Shown: positions 21,710 to 33,505, counted from the stretch's first letter. The stretch: DNA of 64,000 nt from Diplocarpon mali (GCA_024741835.1 JAENRP010000065.1:119326-183325); one strand, 5' to 3'. Numbers and translations: made by a program. Notes: generated by a model from the sequence alone, not told the origin.

Positions 21710-23060
21710 ATTAGATTAACCCTTGAATCCTCTTTAAATAGCTTCGTAAATAGACTATAGCTAAGAACCTAGTCTCTATTAAAGAAGTTTCGACCTTCTC
21801 CTTTGCTTTTCATATTATTAATTAAGTATTAGCCGCTAGTCGATAATATAGGCCTTACTAAGTCCATCGCCAAGTAGCCCTCTAGAACGGGTCCGATATA
21901 GCCCTAATTAAGGCTAACCCCTGGATAATAGAAGGAGATTTGCTTCTCTACTAAAGTAAGCTAGTAGTACTAGATATAGATCACTTTTATATGCTACTTA
22001 TATAGGAGGTTTATGATTAAATCGCTACTGCGCACCCTAGCGCGCGCAAAACCTACCAGCTTCTCTCCTTATAGTACTACTGGCCGAATCTACGCCGATA
22101 TATCTCCTAGTTCTGCGAGAACTGCTATACCTATAGATAAAGTAAAGTTCCTTAAGATAAGAAACCTAATTTACTCTAACCCCTCTTAATACTAAGCTAA
22201 CCCTAGGAGTATATAACTATAGATTATATAAGTTTTAATAAAGATAAATATAGCTATAATAACATTCTTATAATTATCAATCGGTTTAATAAGCAGGCAA
22301 TATTAATACCCTACTGAAAAACCACTAATTTATATCAGTTAGCCTAACTTTATATATACTATATATATCGCTACTTTAGTCCCCCTTTAACAATCACCTT
22401 AGACTAGGGCCCTTAATTCATTTCTAGCTTTTAGAAAGCTTTCACCTCTGTTTTAAGTACGAAACTGACCCTTAGGTCGGCCTATTACCCTTAAACCGAC
22501 GGCTAAATCGAAAACTATAATCAGTACTTTACGCAACGCCTTTGCCCCTTTATTAGCTACTACTAAGACGATTAGAGCAAATTCTTACTTATAATGGATT
22601 TCGCCTAGCTAACTCTCCCTTATAATTCCCTTAGTAGCTTATCACTATTTGAAGTAGTGCATAGGTATACCTTACGTACTAATTAGGACTAGAAGCTTAA
22701 TATACCTAATTCGGAGTCCCCTTTTTAAAAACTTAATTGATAAGACGCCCTTAAGTACTTTATAAGATATTATAAAGCTTAAACCCTTACTAAATCTTAT
22801 ATCCTTAAGGCCTAAGAACGTATGCAAAACGCTACTAATACCTCTTGCCGCCTTACTACTTTCGAAGTCGGCAATCAGATATACCTAGATATACGTCCCT
22901 ACCCTATAGATAGGCCTTTTAAAAAGCTTAGCTACCTTAAAGCTAGCCCGTTTGAGATAGTAGAGAAAGTATTTAATTTATATTAACTAAAGCTACTTAA
23001 CTCTATAAAGGTATATAATATCTTCTACTTAAGTCGCCTCTAAAGGGACCTTAGTACCCC
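21710..23060 (+). pseudogene. Gyp2 integrase
   Basis: Y-Y-W-P-N-L-R-R-Y near 22078; first Asp in the I-T-I-D-Y motif near 22215; second in T-L-D near 22398. In the third block (near 22497) the catalytic Glu survives (T-D-G-x-I-E-N-Y-N-Q), unlike in Gyp1. The GPY/F-like module is near 22930-22990. Confidence 0.85.
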
Positions 23061-23109
23061 TTTAAATAGTCAAGTGAATAAACCCCCTCTTACTATTAAT
23101 ATTATAAGA

Positions 23110-23310
23110 GAATAAGAATATAAAGTAGAGACCCTGCTTACTATATGAAAGCAGGCTAGTACGCTTATATACTACACCTTATAGGTTGGCTGCGATATTG
23201 ATTTAAAATAGTACCTAGCCTTTAATTTTATATATGCGCCTTTTAAGCTTTACGAATTTCATTTAGAAAATCCAGACCTCCTAGGCCTGCTTATAAGGCT
23301 TCTTAATTAG
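23110..23310 (+). pseudogene. Gyp2 chromodomain
   Basis: E-Y-K-V-E-T-L-L-T-I block followed by a G-C-D-I-D-L pattern and N-P-D-L-L-G. Trp positions are now stops. Confidence 0.75.
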
Positions 23311-23395
23311 ATACAGGCCTATATTAATAGTATAGATGATTATAATAAAATAGGTAATGATAAACCTATAGTTAAACGCTTAAGGATAAGCTTTT

Positions 23396-23412
23396 TTTAA
23401 AAGGGGAGGTAA
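23396..23412 (+). other. Gyp2 polypurine tract
   Basis: TTAAAAGGGGAGGTAA immediately upstream of the 3' LTR. Confidence 0.75.
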
Positions 23413-23704
23413 TATAATAGATTATCACTATATATAGGTTTATACCTAGTTCGTACCTAGTTCGGCTATAGCTTAGCGCAATCTCGGTATAGGCTATAAA
23501 CCGGGTTACCCCCGGTTGGCATCCGGTTCGGCTCCCTTTAAGCAAGTGACCCTCTTTTCTTTATATATATATACTATGCCCTTCTACTCCTTTAGGGCTC
23601 TATAGTTATTAATTCTAAGTCATTACTAAGACGTTTTATTAGCATTGCTATATGATTCGTATACGTATCGGTGCCGAGCAGAGGTTACACTCCCAGTCGT
23701 CACA
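23413..23704 (+). repeat. Gyp2 3' LTR
   Basis: 292 bp, from TATAATAGATTATCAC to AGTCGTCACA, then the target duplicate GTACT. Confidence 0.9.
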
Positions 23705-24007
23705 GTACTAATAAGCTGATAATTCAAGCTTTTTAGATCAAAGGTAGGAGAAGCGGAATAGGGGCCGAAATAGGAAAATCTGAGGTTATTGATAGTAGAG
23801 AGTGGCAATCGATAGTTCTAAATAACTAAGTGATTGCAAGGTCGATAATAGAGGAATAACAACTAATAGTTATAAATAATTGAATGAATATTATCTTTAA
23901 AAGGGGTTTTCGAAGGGTTGATCTCTTATCTGCGAACTAAGAGAATTAAGAAGAGAAGTTGTATAAAGACGAAATCTTAAAGGAATCGTCCCTGCGTAGG
24001 TCATTAA
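23705..24007 (-). other. GEL-c leader
   Basis: Leader between the 5' LTR and gag, matching GEL-e 48730-49000 (GCGAACTAAGAG and AATCGATAGTTCTAA blocks). Primer region on the minus strand: TTAATGACCTACGCAGGGAC, the least RIP-changed version in the window. Confidence 0.7.
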
Positions 24008-24256
24008 TATAAGAGGGAGTAGGAATAATACTTAAGAATAGGCCTAAGGGAAGACTAAAGACAAAGAGGGAGGAAGTACTATAAGCGGGCTCTCTAAAGA
24101 TAAGAACTAGGACAATTCATTAGTTAAGGGTAGAATAGGTAGTTGGTATTGCGCGCTGTCTTTAAGTATAATAGTAGTCCTATATATACCCCTTTCTTGG
24201 TCCTCATCTGACCATGTGACCTATGTCACGAGATCCTCCACTTCCAGGTCTCTATA
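24008..24256 (-). repeat. GEL-c 5' LTR
   Basis: 249 bp, best-kept outer end of the family (minus-strand start TATAGAGACCTGGAAGTGG). Followed by CTAG, matching the left flank. Confidence 0.85.
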
Positions 24257-27200
24257 CTAGCCCCCTCTAAGGTTAGTATAATAGAGTCAATTTAAGAAGA
24301 CTATAATAATAAGCTCTTTAAAATAAGGAGTAGCAAAGTGGACCTAAAGACCTGGCTTGCTAGCTTTAGGGAGATCTATTAGGAAGCTCGAATGTATAGA
24401 ATCCCAGAGGTTCAAGGCTCCCTTGCGATTATAAAGTTTCTATAGTCGGTTTACTACTAGGCTCTTACTTAGTCCTAGCAGACCTAGGCAGAGCTTATTA
24501 GAGATAATAAGCTAGGTCTAGAGTATAAAAAAGATATAGTCTATTATATCAATTAGTTTTTAAGCTTAATAGAGCGAAGCCTTATAAGCTCCTTATTAAA
24601 GGCAACCCTTGGAGTATACGCCTCGCTTAGAGGAGTAGGCGATTATACTAATCTAAAAGCATTAAGTAAAAGCAAAGCGAAGAAGACTCTTAAGGGGAGT
24701 ATTAAAAAGTGCCCTTGCCCTTAGGTTAAAAATCACTTCTAGAACCTAGAGGAGTGTAATAGGCTGAAATACGCCTTAACTAGCAGTAAGGAAGGTACGC
24801 TTCGAAATCTCCCTAGCTATAATGAGGTTAAAAGAATATATGAAAACCTTGCTTCCTCGGAATAGAAAGAGCTTTGAGCTAAGCTCTCTTATATTAAATA
24901 CGCTCCTATAGATCAATTTAAGGAAAGAATATCTATTAAAGCTTTAGGAAGCGGCAAATCCAAGATTATAGCTGCCCTTTTAAATCTAACTCTCTTTGAA
25001 GACTTTACCTTAGGAATATACTCTACCCTTAGAGCTTCTTACGCTCTTTTAAATATAACCTTACTTAATAACTGCGCTGCGACGTACCTTATTAATTAAG
25101 AGGAGCTTTTAATTCTTAGATTATTGAAAATCGCATATCCTTAGGATTATATAAAGGTAAGGAGCTCGAGTCTGCTAATAAAGGGGAGGGGTATACGTCT
25201 GATAAAAGGGGTTCTTACTAATAGAGGAGACTTAGAGCTTAGGAACGTAGCGCTTATAGATAGGTTTAATATTAATATTATCTTAGAGCCTCTTTTAAAG
25301 AAGGCTAGAGTATAGTATATAAGCTTAGATGCGACGCTTTAAAGGGGTATAGCAGATAATAATATAGTTATAAAGTAGCTAAAGCGTAGGTCGAATGTTA
25401 TAGTATTTAAATATAAGCTTATCAACTTTTATAACGCTTCTAACTTACTATACTATACTTAACTAACCTGCCTAGCCTTCCCTACTTTATAATAGCGTTT
25501 GCAAAGCTAATATAAACCCTTAAGGAGCAGCGTATTCCTAAGAGCTAGGAATGATTTAGTAGATATTTAATACCTTCGATCAGGCTATCTAAGAGCTAAG
25601 GCACTTGAAAAGCTTATATTAAATGTAAAGGGGGTAAAGATCAAAGGGAAGCTATAAATCAATTATAAAGCTTGCGCTTAGGCAAAAGTTAAGCAAAAGC
25701 CTTTTAAAAGAGAGTTAGATTTTAAGGCTTTAAGACCGTTCTTTAAATGCTCTTAGGACTTATTTAATTATAGTATATCAAGCCTCTCTTTAGAAAGCTG
25801 GCTTCTCTTAATTAAGGATAAATTTAGTAAGAAGTTATTTGGATTTACTTTACTTTATAAGTCCTTAATGCTAGTTTTAAGAGCTCTTTAATCTTTTAAA
25901 GCATAGGTAAAGCGCTATTATAGCCTTTCCTTATATATTTTAAAGAGCGATAATAATACCTTGGTATTCCTCTTATAGGAAGTATCGAAATATAGAAAGT
26001 AGTATAAAGCTAAAGGTATAGAGGTAGAAGTCACTCTATCTTATACTTATAAACCAAATGGAGCTTTCGAAAGAGTAGGAGTAAAGATTATTAAAAAGGC
26101 ACTTACTATGCTAATCTTTGCTAACCTCTTAAAGCACCTATGGCCTAAAGCCGTACTAGCTGCAATATACCTTTATAATATCGGCCTATTAAAGCGCAGG
26201 GGATAGAAGAGTCCAAATAAGGTGCTTTAGCTTTAGTTTAGATAATACTTTAAGTAGTATGATCTATAGATTACTATAAAGCTTATTACCGATTTAAGAC
26301 TAGAATAAAGGGGTATAAAAGTATATAAAGCGCGCGCGTACCTATTAGCAAAGGAGAGGGAAGCTCTAAAGAATAAGAGAGCTTTTAAAACTATACTATA
26401 AGGGTATATTAGATACCTAGTTGGTTACTACGCTACTAATATATATAGGATCGAGGTACTTAAGCTTTGAAAGGTTATAATCTCTTCAAATATCGAGTTC
26501 GATAAGTCTAAATTCTACTTTAAGGAGTATAAAAAGGTGGCTGGCTACCTGCTTTTAATTATTAAAGAGATTATACAAATGATCGAGAAGGAGGAGGAGG
26601 AAGCTTAAGATATTAAGTTAATTATCGAGAATATAAAGGAAGCTTTGGATAAGCAGCCTACGGATAACCTAATAAGGGGTAAGCCTATTAATCTTTTACT
26701 AATAGAAGCTTTAAGCTTAGATCTATTGAGGGCTATCGTCCCCTATGAGGCTACTTATAGCGTTTCTACTCTAGCTACTTAGGAGTAGCTGCCTAATAGC
26801 AAAGGGTTAGACGCTTTAAGATAACTATTAATAGTTAAGAGGAGCGTCGAAAGCGATATTATAAATGCTAGTTCTGCTAGGGAGCGTAATACCAGGCCTT
26901 TAGTTACTATATAAACTGAGCAATCGCAAGGGCAGGAGCAGGCCTTTTAATTATTAGAAGCTTTACTATAGGCAATTGGTAAAGAAGTATATTAGCTCTT
27001 ACTAGAAGTACCGATCGATCAGGAGCTATACTAGGATATGGAAGCTCTTAAGGATAATACTAAAGGAGGGAGTTCTTTGAAACTAATAGAAGCTTAGCCT
27101 AAAGTACTTAATATAAGGGCCTTTCGAAAATGCAAGAAGCCTAATAAAGAGTAGGAAATGGTACTTATACCGCTTTGCAAGTCGAAAAGGAGAAGAGGGA

Positions 27201-29023
27201 GTAGGAATACTATATATGCAATATGCGTTAAAGATCTCCTGCTAGCCCTTAAAGAACTTAAAATATATTAGTTAAAGTAGGTAAATAGCTTTATATCGAC
27301 TTTCTAATTAAATTAAAAGCTTGCGAGAACTAATAGAGAAGAGTATAAAGCGGTATACTGCGTTATTGCTGCAGCGACTCAATCTAAAAGCTCTAGAGGA
27401 AACTCTACCCTTTTAATTCTACCTTAAGATAAGCTTCCTAAAGCGCTAACTTATTGGAAGGAGCTTGCAAATCACCCTTTTAAAGAGCAATTTAAAAAGG
27501 GAGCCAGAACTAAGATTAGGAACCTAGAAGTGCGCAATTGCTAAAGAGTGATCAATAGAAGCGAGGCTACTATAAGGCCTATACTACTAAAGTGGGTCTT
27601 TAACTATAAGCTAAGCTCCTTTAAGGAGATTAGCCGCTTTAGGTCAAGAATAGTAGTAAGGGGAGATCTTTAAAAGGAAGCTTCTATTTTCTCTACCTAT
27701 ACTATAACGCTTGCATTAAGATCTTTTAAGGTTATAATAGCGATAGCCGCTAAATTTAATATAGAGCTCTAATAGTTCGACGTTATTAACGCTTTTATAA
27801 ATGCTAAGAGAGACCCTCGGAGCGCGCCAGTTATTTGCTTCTTACTAAATAGTTAGAAGTAGAAAGATAAGGTAATAGAGCTCGATCGCGCTTTATATAG
27901 CCTTCGAGACTCCCTAGCGCTCTAGTACAAGGATTTCACTAGTACTTTAAAGTCTCTAAAGCTTACCCCTCTTAGTAAGGAGCCTTGCATATTTATTAAT
28001 AAGGATAGGACTGTATTTATAGCCTTCTATATTAACGATATATAAGTAATATACTACTCCTCTTATATAAAAGAAGCTTAAAAGACTATAGAAGGACTGC
28101 GCGAAGCATACGAATTAATAGCTATAGGAGATGTTAAGTGGTTCTTAAGGGTGAGAGTCTCTTAAGATAAGAAGTAGGGTACAATTACTCTACTTTATAA
28201 CGCTTATATTAAGAAGATGGCAAAGAGGTTCGGCCTTAATATAAGGCGTTTCCCTAGTACGCCGCTCTCCTACTTCGAACTTAAAAAGAATTATAAAATA
28301 GCTCCTTACTTAAGAATTAAGAAGTTCTAGGAAAAAGTAGGCTCTGCCTTATATATAGCTATTATACTACGCTTAGATATAGCTTTTGCAATCGCTTAGC
28401 TATCTCATTTCTATATAAACCTAAGCTCTAAATACCTTAAAGCTATCAATTGGATAATACGCTACCTTTTTAATACACACTTCTTAGGAATTACTTATAA
28501 TCGATTTAATAGATCAAATAACCTAGTAGTATCGTCAGATGCTTCTTTTGCAAATGATCCAAAGATAAGGTGCTTCTCTTACGGTTTTATTATATTCCTA
28601 TTTGAAAGAGCAATCGTTTGAAAGGCCTCGAAGCAACCGATAGTCACTACTTCTACTATAGAGGCTGAGCTCTTAAGAGTAGCGCATATAGCGAAGGAGA
28701 TAATGGCTTTAAAGAGGTTCTTTAAGGAAATAGAGCTTGAGGTAGAAGCTCTATAGTCTATATTTTGCAATAATCAATAGATAATATAGCTTATTATAAA
28801 AGACTTTTAAAGGATTTTTACAAAGCTCTAACATATTAATATATATAATATATAGCTATAATAGAAGTATTAAAAAGGGAGCTTTCAAGTGGCCTATCTC
28901 CCTACTGAGGATATATACGCAGATGGCCTTACTAAAAATCTTCCTCGACAAAAGTTCGAGAGCTTTATTAAGCTTTTAAACCTTTAAAACGCAAGAGGTC
29001 TAGTCGAGAAGCTAGCATTTTAA
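24257..29023 (+). pseudogene. CopD gag C-terminus and pol
   Basis: Continues the frame broken at 14896. It holds a Gag zinc-knuckle remnant (K-C-P-C-P-x-x-x-N-H-F-x-x-L-E-E-C, about 24707-24757), a protease region near 25060 (N-N-C-A-A-T-Y for the D-S-G-A area), integrase (about 25650-26430), a long acidic/Gln-rich linker (about 26580-27200), RT (about 27430-28170) with the box F-Y-I-N-D near 28025 (canonical YVDD, one Asp to Asn), and RNase H (S-D-A-S-F-A-N-D near 28538; I-E-A-E-L near 28661; A-D-G-L-T-K near 28920). The stop at 29021-29023 (L-A-F then TAA) is at a natural place. Domain order PR-IN-RT-RH is diagnostic of Ty1/copia. Confidence 0.9.
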
Positions 29024-29062
29024 ATGCTCTATAATCCTTTTATATCTCCTTTATAATAGCAA

Positions 29063-29587
29063 ATGGGAAGGAAGCGTAAGATAGGGTTCAATTTTCCTTA
29101 TACTAATATATAAGAAGGCTTAAAACCAACTCCCTTAGATAATTAAAACCTCTAATAGCTTTGCGAATAATATAAGGGCGTGTCCCTACCGAGAAGCAAC
29201 TGACTCCTCTAGTGGCGCAGCCCTAGGAGCCGCTTAAGGAGCAACGCCAGGAATAACTATAGGTATGCCATAAGCTGCCGCAGGGGCAGGAGCCTCAAAA
29301 GCCTTTGCAAGGCAGGCGGCGAGGCCAAGAGGTGCCATAATCGGCGGCAGGAGCTCTTAAGCAACTAGTTCTAGGAAGCTATTAGCTATAGTATAAGAAA
29401 GCTTATAATTAACGTACCCTTTGATAATACTACCTCTTTTATCTCTTTATAGTATACCTTCCGAAGCTCTACTCTTACTTTCCTCTTAATAGCAGCGAGG
29501 CCTTCAACTGCTTATTAGTGGCAAACCACTTAGAGAGAGCTTAAGAATGTACCACAGCATTACTATTATTCTCCTTTAATAAGAATA
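29063..29587 (+). pseudogene. CopD ORF3, first part (unknown function)
   Basis: Extra sense-strand frame after pol. A candidate start is ATG 29063 (M-G-R-K-R-K-I-G-F-N). A one- or two-base frame change near 29190 leads into a long stretch open except for TAA/TAG and TGA: KQLTPLVAQPQEPLKEQRQE, then LPQGQEPQKPLQGRRRGQEVP, then YYLFYLFIVYLPKLYSYF. It is Gln/Pro/Arg-rich first and hydrophobic after. The part 29190-29370 is markedly G+C-rich for this window. GypH inserts within an Asn codon context (AAT AAG AAT A) and the same frame resumes at 36775. I recognise no family. Confidence 0.55.
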
Positions 29588-29833
29588 TGTTACGACTGGC
29601 TCTTGAGCGTATAGTAGGGCGAGAATCGAGTAATGCTAACTGTATTACCTCAAGAGGTACGCTATATAATAGAGAAGAAAAGATGAAGAAGAGAGAGTCT
29701 CTAGTAGAGCTCCTTTAAAATAAGTATAGGTACTTTACTAGTATGCATATGATCCAGCCACCTCGCTACCTTAGCGTGCACCTAACTTCAATACAATATA
29801 TAATATAACTGTGCATATGATATAGTTGTAATA
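29588..29833 (-). repeat. GypH 3' LTR
   Basis: 246 bp. The outer end TGTTACGACTGG is intact; the inner end is decayed (GTTGTAATA for GTCGTAACA). Confidence 0.9.
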
Positions 29834-29836
29834 CTA

Positions 29837-29870
29837 CCCCCCCCCTTTGAAAAACTGCGCCTGCGCAGTT
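29837..29870 (-). other. GypH polypurine tract with adjacent hairpin
   Basis: The minus strand reads AAAGGGGGGGGG next to the LTR, the plus-strand priming tract. It is preceded by a perfect 8-bp palindrome AACTGCGC-CT-GCGCAGTT (29853-29870). Confidence 0.75.
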
Positions 29871-29879
29871 GTATCTATA

Positions 29880-30200
29880 GGCGTATTGTCCTCTAGGTCC
29901 CTATAATCGTTAACTTTATTGTTATATGACCTAAGCCAGCTTAATAGTGCCCTCGGTAGCCCCTTAGCTTAAGCGTTCTTTAGATAGAAATCTCGAATAG
30001 CATACGGCGCCATTATAGCGTTAGAGCATAGGTACTATTCGAGGTCTTTATTAGCTCCTTTCTACTTAATCTAATATTCGAGCTTTCTAGCTCGAATATA
30101 AGATCCAATTATTTCTTCTATCTCCTACTCCTCCTATTCTAGTAGTACTTTAATTGCAGCAAGAGGTTCTTAAACTTATCCTAGCAAAGGGTTAGGAATA
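29880..30200 (-). pseudogene. GypH C-terminal chromodomain
   Basis: The minus-strand translation gives E-E-I-I-G-S-x-I-R-A-R-K-L-E-Y, then K-G-A-N-K-D-L-E, then N-A-I-M-A-P-Y-A-I-R-D-F-Y. This is the classic chromodomain series with Trp positions lost. The end of the polyprotein is close to the polypurine tract. Confidence 0.75.
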
Positions 30201-31600
30201 TATTTACATAATAAGTAGGAGTGGAAAATAGGGTAGATCGAATAGAGCGAATTAGGCAATTATAGCTTCTAGCTTTCTCCTAGCTTTTCTAGTACTTTTA
30301 TTAGGCTATACCACTTATTAGAGAGCTTCTAGCTCGGCCGATCAAGCTTCCAGTTTTTAGTACTAATTAATATATTATCTCCTATAGTCTAATCAACTAG
30401 CTGGCAATAGAGGTCTATAAGCTGTTTCATTTTAGCCTATTATACTTAGAAAGATAATTAAGTAAATTAAACTACTTTTTAAGCTCTAGTAGCTATATAG
30501 AGCGCCGTTTTATAATTTACTCTTTTAATTGCTATCCATAAAGGCTCTAGGTTAATTAAATTCCAAGAGGAGCGAGCTTTATAGCCGTTTAGCACTTAGA
30601 AAAGGGAAATTTGCCCTAGCGATTCGTAAGGTAAGGTTAATTAAGCAATATCTATCAAAGGCAAGAGACAACTCTAATTATCTTAATAGTATAAGTAGAA
30701 CGGTCTAAGGCGTTATTTTAAGTACTAGTTCATAATCTTAGTTTAGCTATCGATATTAAGGTTATAAGCTATAATTAGCTTAACCTTTATACTTAGTATT
30801 TAATAGAGCTCTTTCTAAAAGGTAGAGACGAATTAGGCGCCTCTATTTAATAGAATCGAGTTAGGCATACTAAAATAGCGTATCTAATGAATTAAAAATA
30901 ACTCTACAAGGCCTTTTGCGTCAACTGTCTTATAGCATAAGATCAATACTACTTTCTTTAACAATCGGTCTATTATTACTAGTGTAAAGTCGTAGCTAAG
31001 TTCGTTAAGCAAGAGCTTTATAAAATCTATAGTTAAGTGTTAGTATACTCGTTCGGGAATTAACAAGGGTTATAGGAAACCTAGGGTCTTATTATAATAA
31101 GCTTTTATTCTCGAATAATAATAGTTCTAGATGTAAGTGCTAATATTGCTACTAAGGCTTTTCTAATAGTATTTTCTTCTTATTAGAAGTCTTATTTTCC
31201 CAATTCTAGCGTATGAGACGCAAGGTTGCTTATTTATATAACGAATCAGGGCTATTCGCAGTTTAAGAGGTTAGGATAGTATAATAAGTCTACTTTAAAA
31301 GAAGAGTTTGCCTTAGCTAAGTTCATAATCGAGGCTATAGCTCTACGCCTTGTCTTAGAACTTCTATAGCTTAAGGGAGGTCTTATTAGCTTAAATGACC
31401 TTATTAATAATATAGTAGTTTGCTATATTATACTTAACCCTAGATGTTAGGTCAGCAGGTGCCTCTATTAGCGCGATTAGCACAATCGTTACTTATAGGC
31501 TAGGCCTAAAAGTAGAATCGCCTCTAGTAGCAAGTACTTTTATAAAGAGCTTATCGTTAGGTAAGAGCTGCTAATAGCGTAAAGCTCGTTTCCTAGCCTT
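30200..31600 (-). pseudogene. GypH integrase
   Basis: Lies between RNase H and chromodomain, in the same minus-strand frame as protease and RT. A PAL is at 31491-31513. Individual catalytic residues were not all verified by eye; the identity follows from position and patchy motif matches. Confidence 0.7.
31491..31513. repeat. PAL palindrome in GypH pol
   Basis: 23-bp PAL (ACTTATAGGC...GGCCTAAAAGT); minus-strand reading T-F-R-P-S-L-x-V, in the pol frame. Confidence 0.8.
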
Positions 31601-33000
31601 AAGAGGGGTCAGCTCCTAGTCTTAATATAAGAGTATATTAGCCAGCGTATTCATTATGCCTATTTAATATATAATAAGGAAGTTAAAGTCAGTAAAGAAC
31701 TCCGCCTAGCGAGCTTACTAGGCTATTAAGTCCTTAATTATTATAAAGTACTTAAGGACTTTATAATCTATATATATATATACTATTTTCTAAGCCCTAA
31801 GTAGCTCTACCTTATACTAGTAGAACGATTTAAAAATTGCTAAAAGCTCCTTATTATAAATAGGATAATTCAGCTTAGCGTTATTTATAATCTTTAAAAA
31901 GTACCCGATTAAGTGGTAGTTATCGTCTTCCTAGAGCTAAGAGAGTATACTAGCGACTATACTATTAGAGGCGTTAGTCTTAAGCCTTATCTACTTCTAA
32001 GGGTAATAGTAGCATAAAATCAAAGTCGTTTAAAGGCTTAAGCGCAGAGCTTCCTAAGCTTCCTTATAAGTATTATTAAAATCAAAAGGAACATTTCCTA
32101 TAAGAGCTATTAAGGGTCGGCAGATATAACTATAGCCTTAAATAAACCTTTAATAGAAATTACAAAACCTAAGGAAGCTTTATACGCCTTATACGTTCTT
32201 AGCGTATTTCTACTCCTAAATGACTAAGACCTTATTAAGGTCTACCTCAATTCTATAAACTCTAATAATAAACCCTAGGAACCTAATCTTAATAATCCTA
32301 AACTCGCTTTTTTTAATATCTACTTAAAGGCTATAGCATTAGAGAATTCCTAAGATCTTCTTAATATAAATCTCATAGTCAAGGGAGTTTTTTAAGTAGA
32401 TTAGAATATCATCTAAGTAGGTAAAGTAGAAATTGTTAAGGTAGTTAAGGAGAATATCATTAATAAACCTTTAAAAGGTAGTAGGCCCATTTATTAGCCC
32501 AAATAGTAAAACCTTATATTTATAGGTCCTATAACATATATAAAAGGTAGTTAGGTCCTTAGCGTCAACTAATATACGGATATAGTAGAAGGCTTATTAT
32601 ATATCGATTTTTATAAAAATATAAGCTTTTAATATATATACTATTATCTTATTAATAAGTAGAATCGAGTAGGGGTCTTTCTTTATTAGTGCGTTCAGTT
32701 TCTAATAATCGATATATAAACGTAAGGAGCTATAAGCTTTTTTAATAAAGAGGATTAAGGCTACTTAAGGGGAATTCAAAGCTTCGATAAATCCTTTATA
32801 TAAGTTCTTAAGAATATAGCTCTTAACCTCTAAGAGCTATTTATTAGTAAGGCAGTAAAGGGGTTCGATTATTAAGTTATTCTCGCCTATTAGCTCGATT
32901 TTATAATCTACCCCTAGCTTAGGTTTTAGCAGCTGATTAAAGGCCTAGCGATTGAAGACATTCTTGAACTTAGTATACTAAGGCAGGAGCTTCTAATCTA
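31600..33000 (-). pseudogene. GypH reverse transcriptase and RNase H
   Basis: Minus strand: ALILFIKKAYSSLRLYIDY near 32745-32690 and KKDPYSILLI next. The polymerase box F-T-Y-L-D-D-I-L-I-Y at about 32425-32395 has both catalytic Asp residues intact, unlike Gyp1, Gyp2, CopD and GEL-e. INDILLNYLNNFYF precedes it. RNase H follows to about 31600. Confidence 0.85.
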
Positions 33001-33392
33001 TTAGCTTATTATTGCTCTTATACTTAGCTTGCAGCGCCGAACTAAGGCTAAGGGAGCTAATTTCAGCTTACCTAACCGATTCTTAGCGATTGATTTCTTA
33101 GCGATTGATTTCTTAATCTAGATTGTAAATAGAGCTTACAAATATAAACTCTTTAAGCGCTAATTCCTAAGTTTATATAGCTTGCCTTACCTTAATTATA
33201 AAGCGGTAGTAAAGGGCGCTAATTGCTAAGGCTAAGATTAGGCTAATTTAGTAAGCTATCTTTAAAGGAGCGTTTCTCTTTATTAAGAAAGGGAGCAAAG
33301 GGTCTAGTACTTTTAATAAGGCCTTCTTTATATAGTTCAAATCTCTTTTTAAGTCTTTAAAGAAATTGCTATCCTTAAGTCTATAAGAGGCC

Positions 33393-33415
33393 ACTCGCAG
33401 GCTAGGCCTAGGAGT
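33393..33415. repeat. PAL palindrome, tandem unit 1 (GypH)
   Basis: ACTCGCAGGCT / GGCCTAGGAGT, close to the consensus; minus-strand reading T-P-R-P-S-L-R-V. Confidence 0.9.
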
Positions 33416-33437
33416 GGAATTCGAGTTTGCAGTTTTC

Positions 33438-33460
33438 ACTTATAGGCTAGGACTAAGAGT
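33438..33460. repeat. PAL palindrome, tandem unit 2 (GypH)
   Basis: ACTTATAGGCT / GGACTAAGAGT. Confidence 0.85.
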
Positions 33461-33482
33461 AGGATTTGAGTTTGCAGTTTTC

Positions 33483-33505
33483 ACTTGTAGGCTAGGACCA
33501 GGAGT
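33483..33505. repeat. PAL palindrome, tandem unit 3 (GypH)
   Basis: ACTTGTAGGCT / GGACCAGGAGT; minus-strand reading T-P-G-P-S-L-Q-V without a stop. Confidence 0.85.

Larger units (their letters stand above)
17341..23704 (+). mobile_element. Gyp2: full-length Ty3/gypsy chromovirus
   Basis: 6364 bp with 292-bp LTRs (17341-17632, 23413-23704) and exact duplicate GTACT (17336-17340, 23705-23709). It has the same family and domain order as Gyp1 but lacks the solo LTR, and the LTR is about 22 bp shorter. It is inserted in the GEL-c leader. Confidence 0.95.
14897..24256 (-). mobile_element. GEL-c: gag-only GEL derivative carrying Gyp2
   Basis: Reverse-strand element with both LTRs (3' at 14897-15145, 5' at 24008-24256) and CTAG on both sides (14893-14896, 24257-24260). 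Without Gyp2 (17341-23704) it is only about 3.0 kb, against over 15.5 kb for GEL-e. The interior has leader and gag up to the coiled coil, then unrelated or trailer-like sequence. No protease, RT, integrase, ORF-F or ORF-A is seen. A 62-N gap (15315-15376) could hide more, so the true size is uncertain. Confidence 0.75.

Noticed and set aside
23626..23808. Open frame on - over the Gyp2 3' LTR end
   Set aside because: It crosses the GTACT junction, so it is not an ancestral gene.
28579..28770. Open frame on - within CopD RNase H
   Set aside because: Antisense shadow of the clear RNase H frame.
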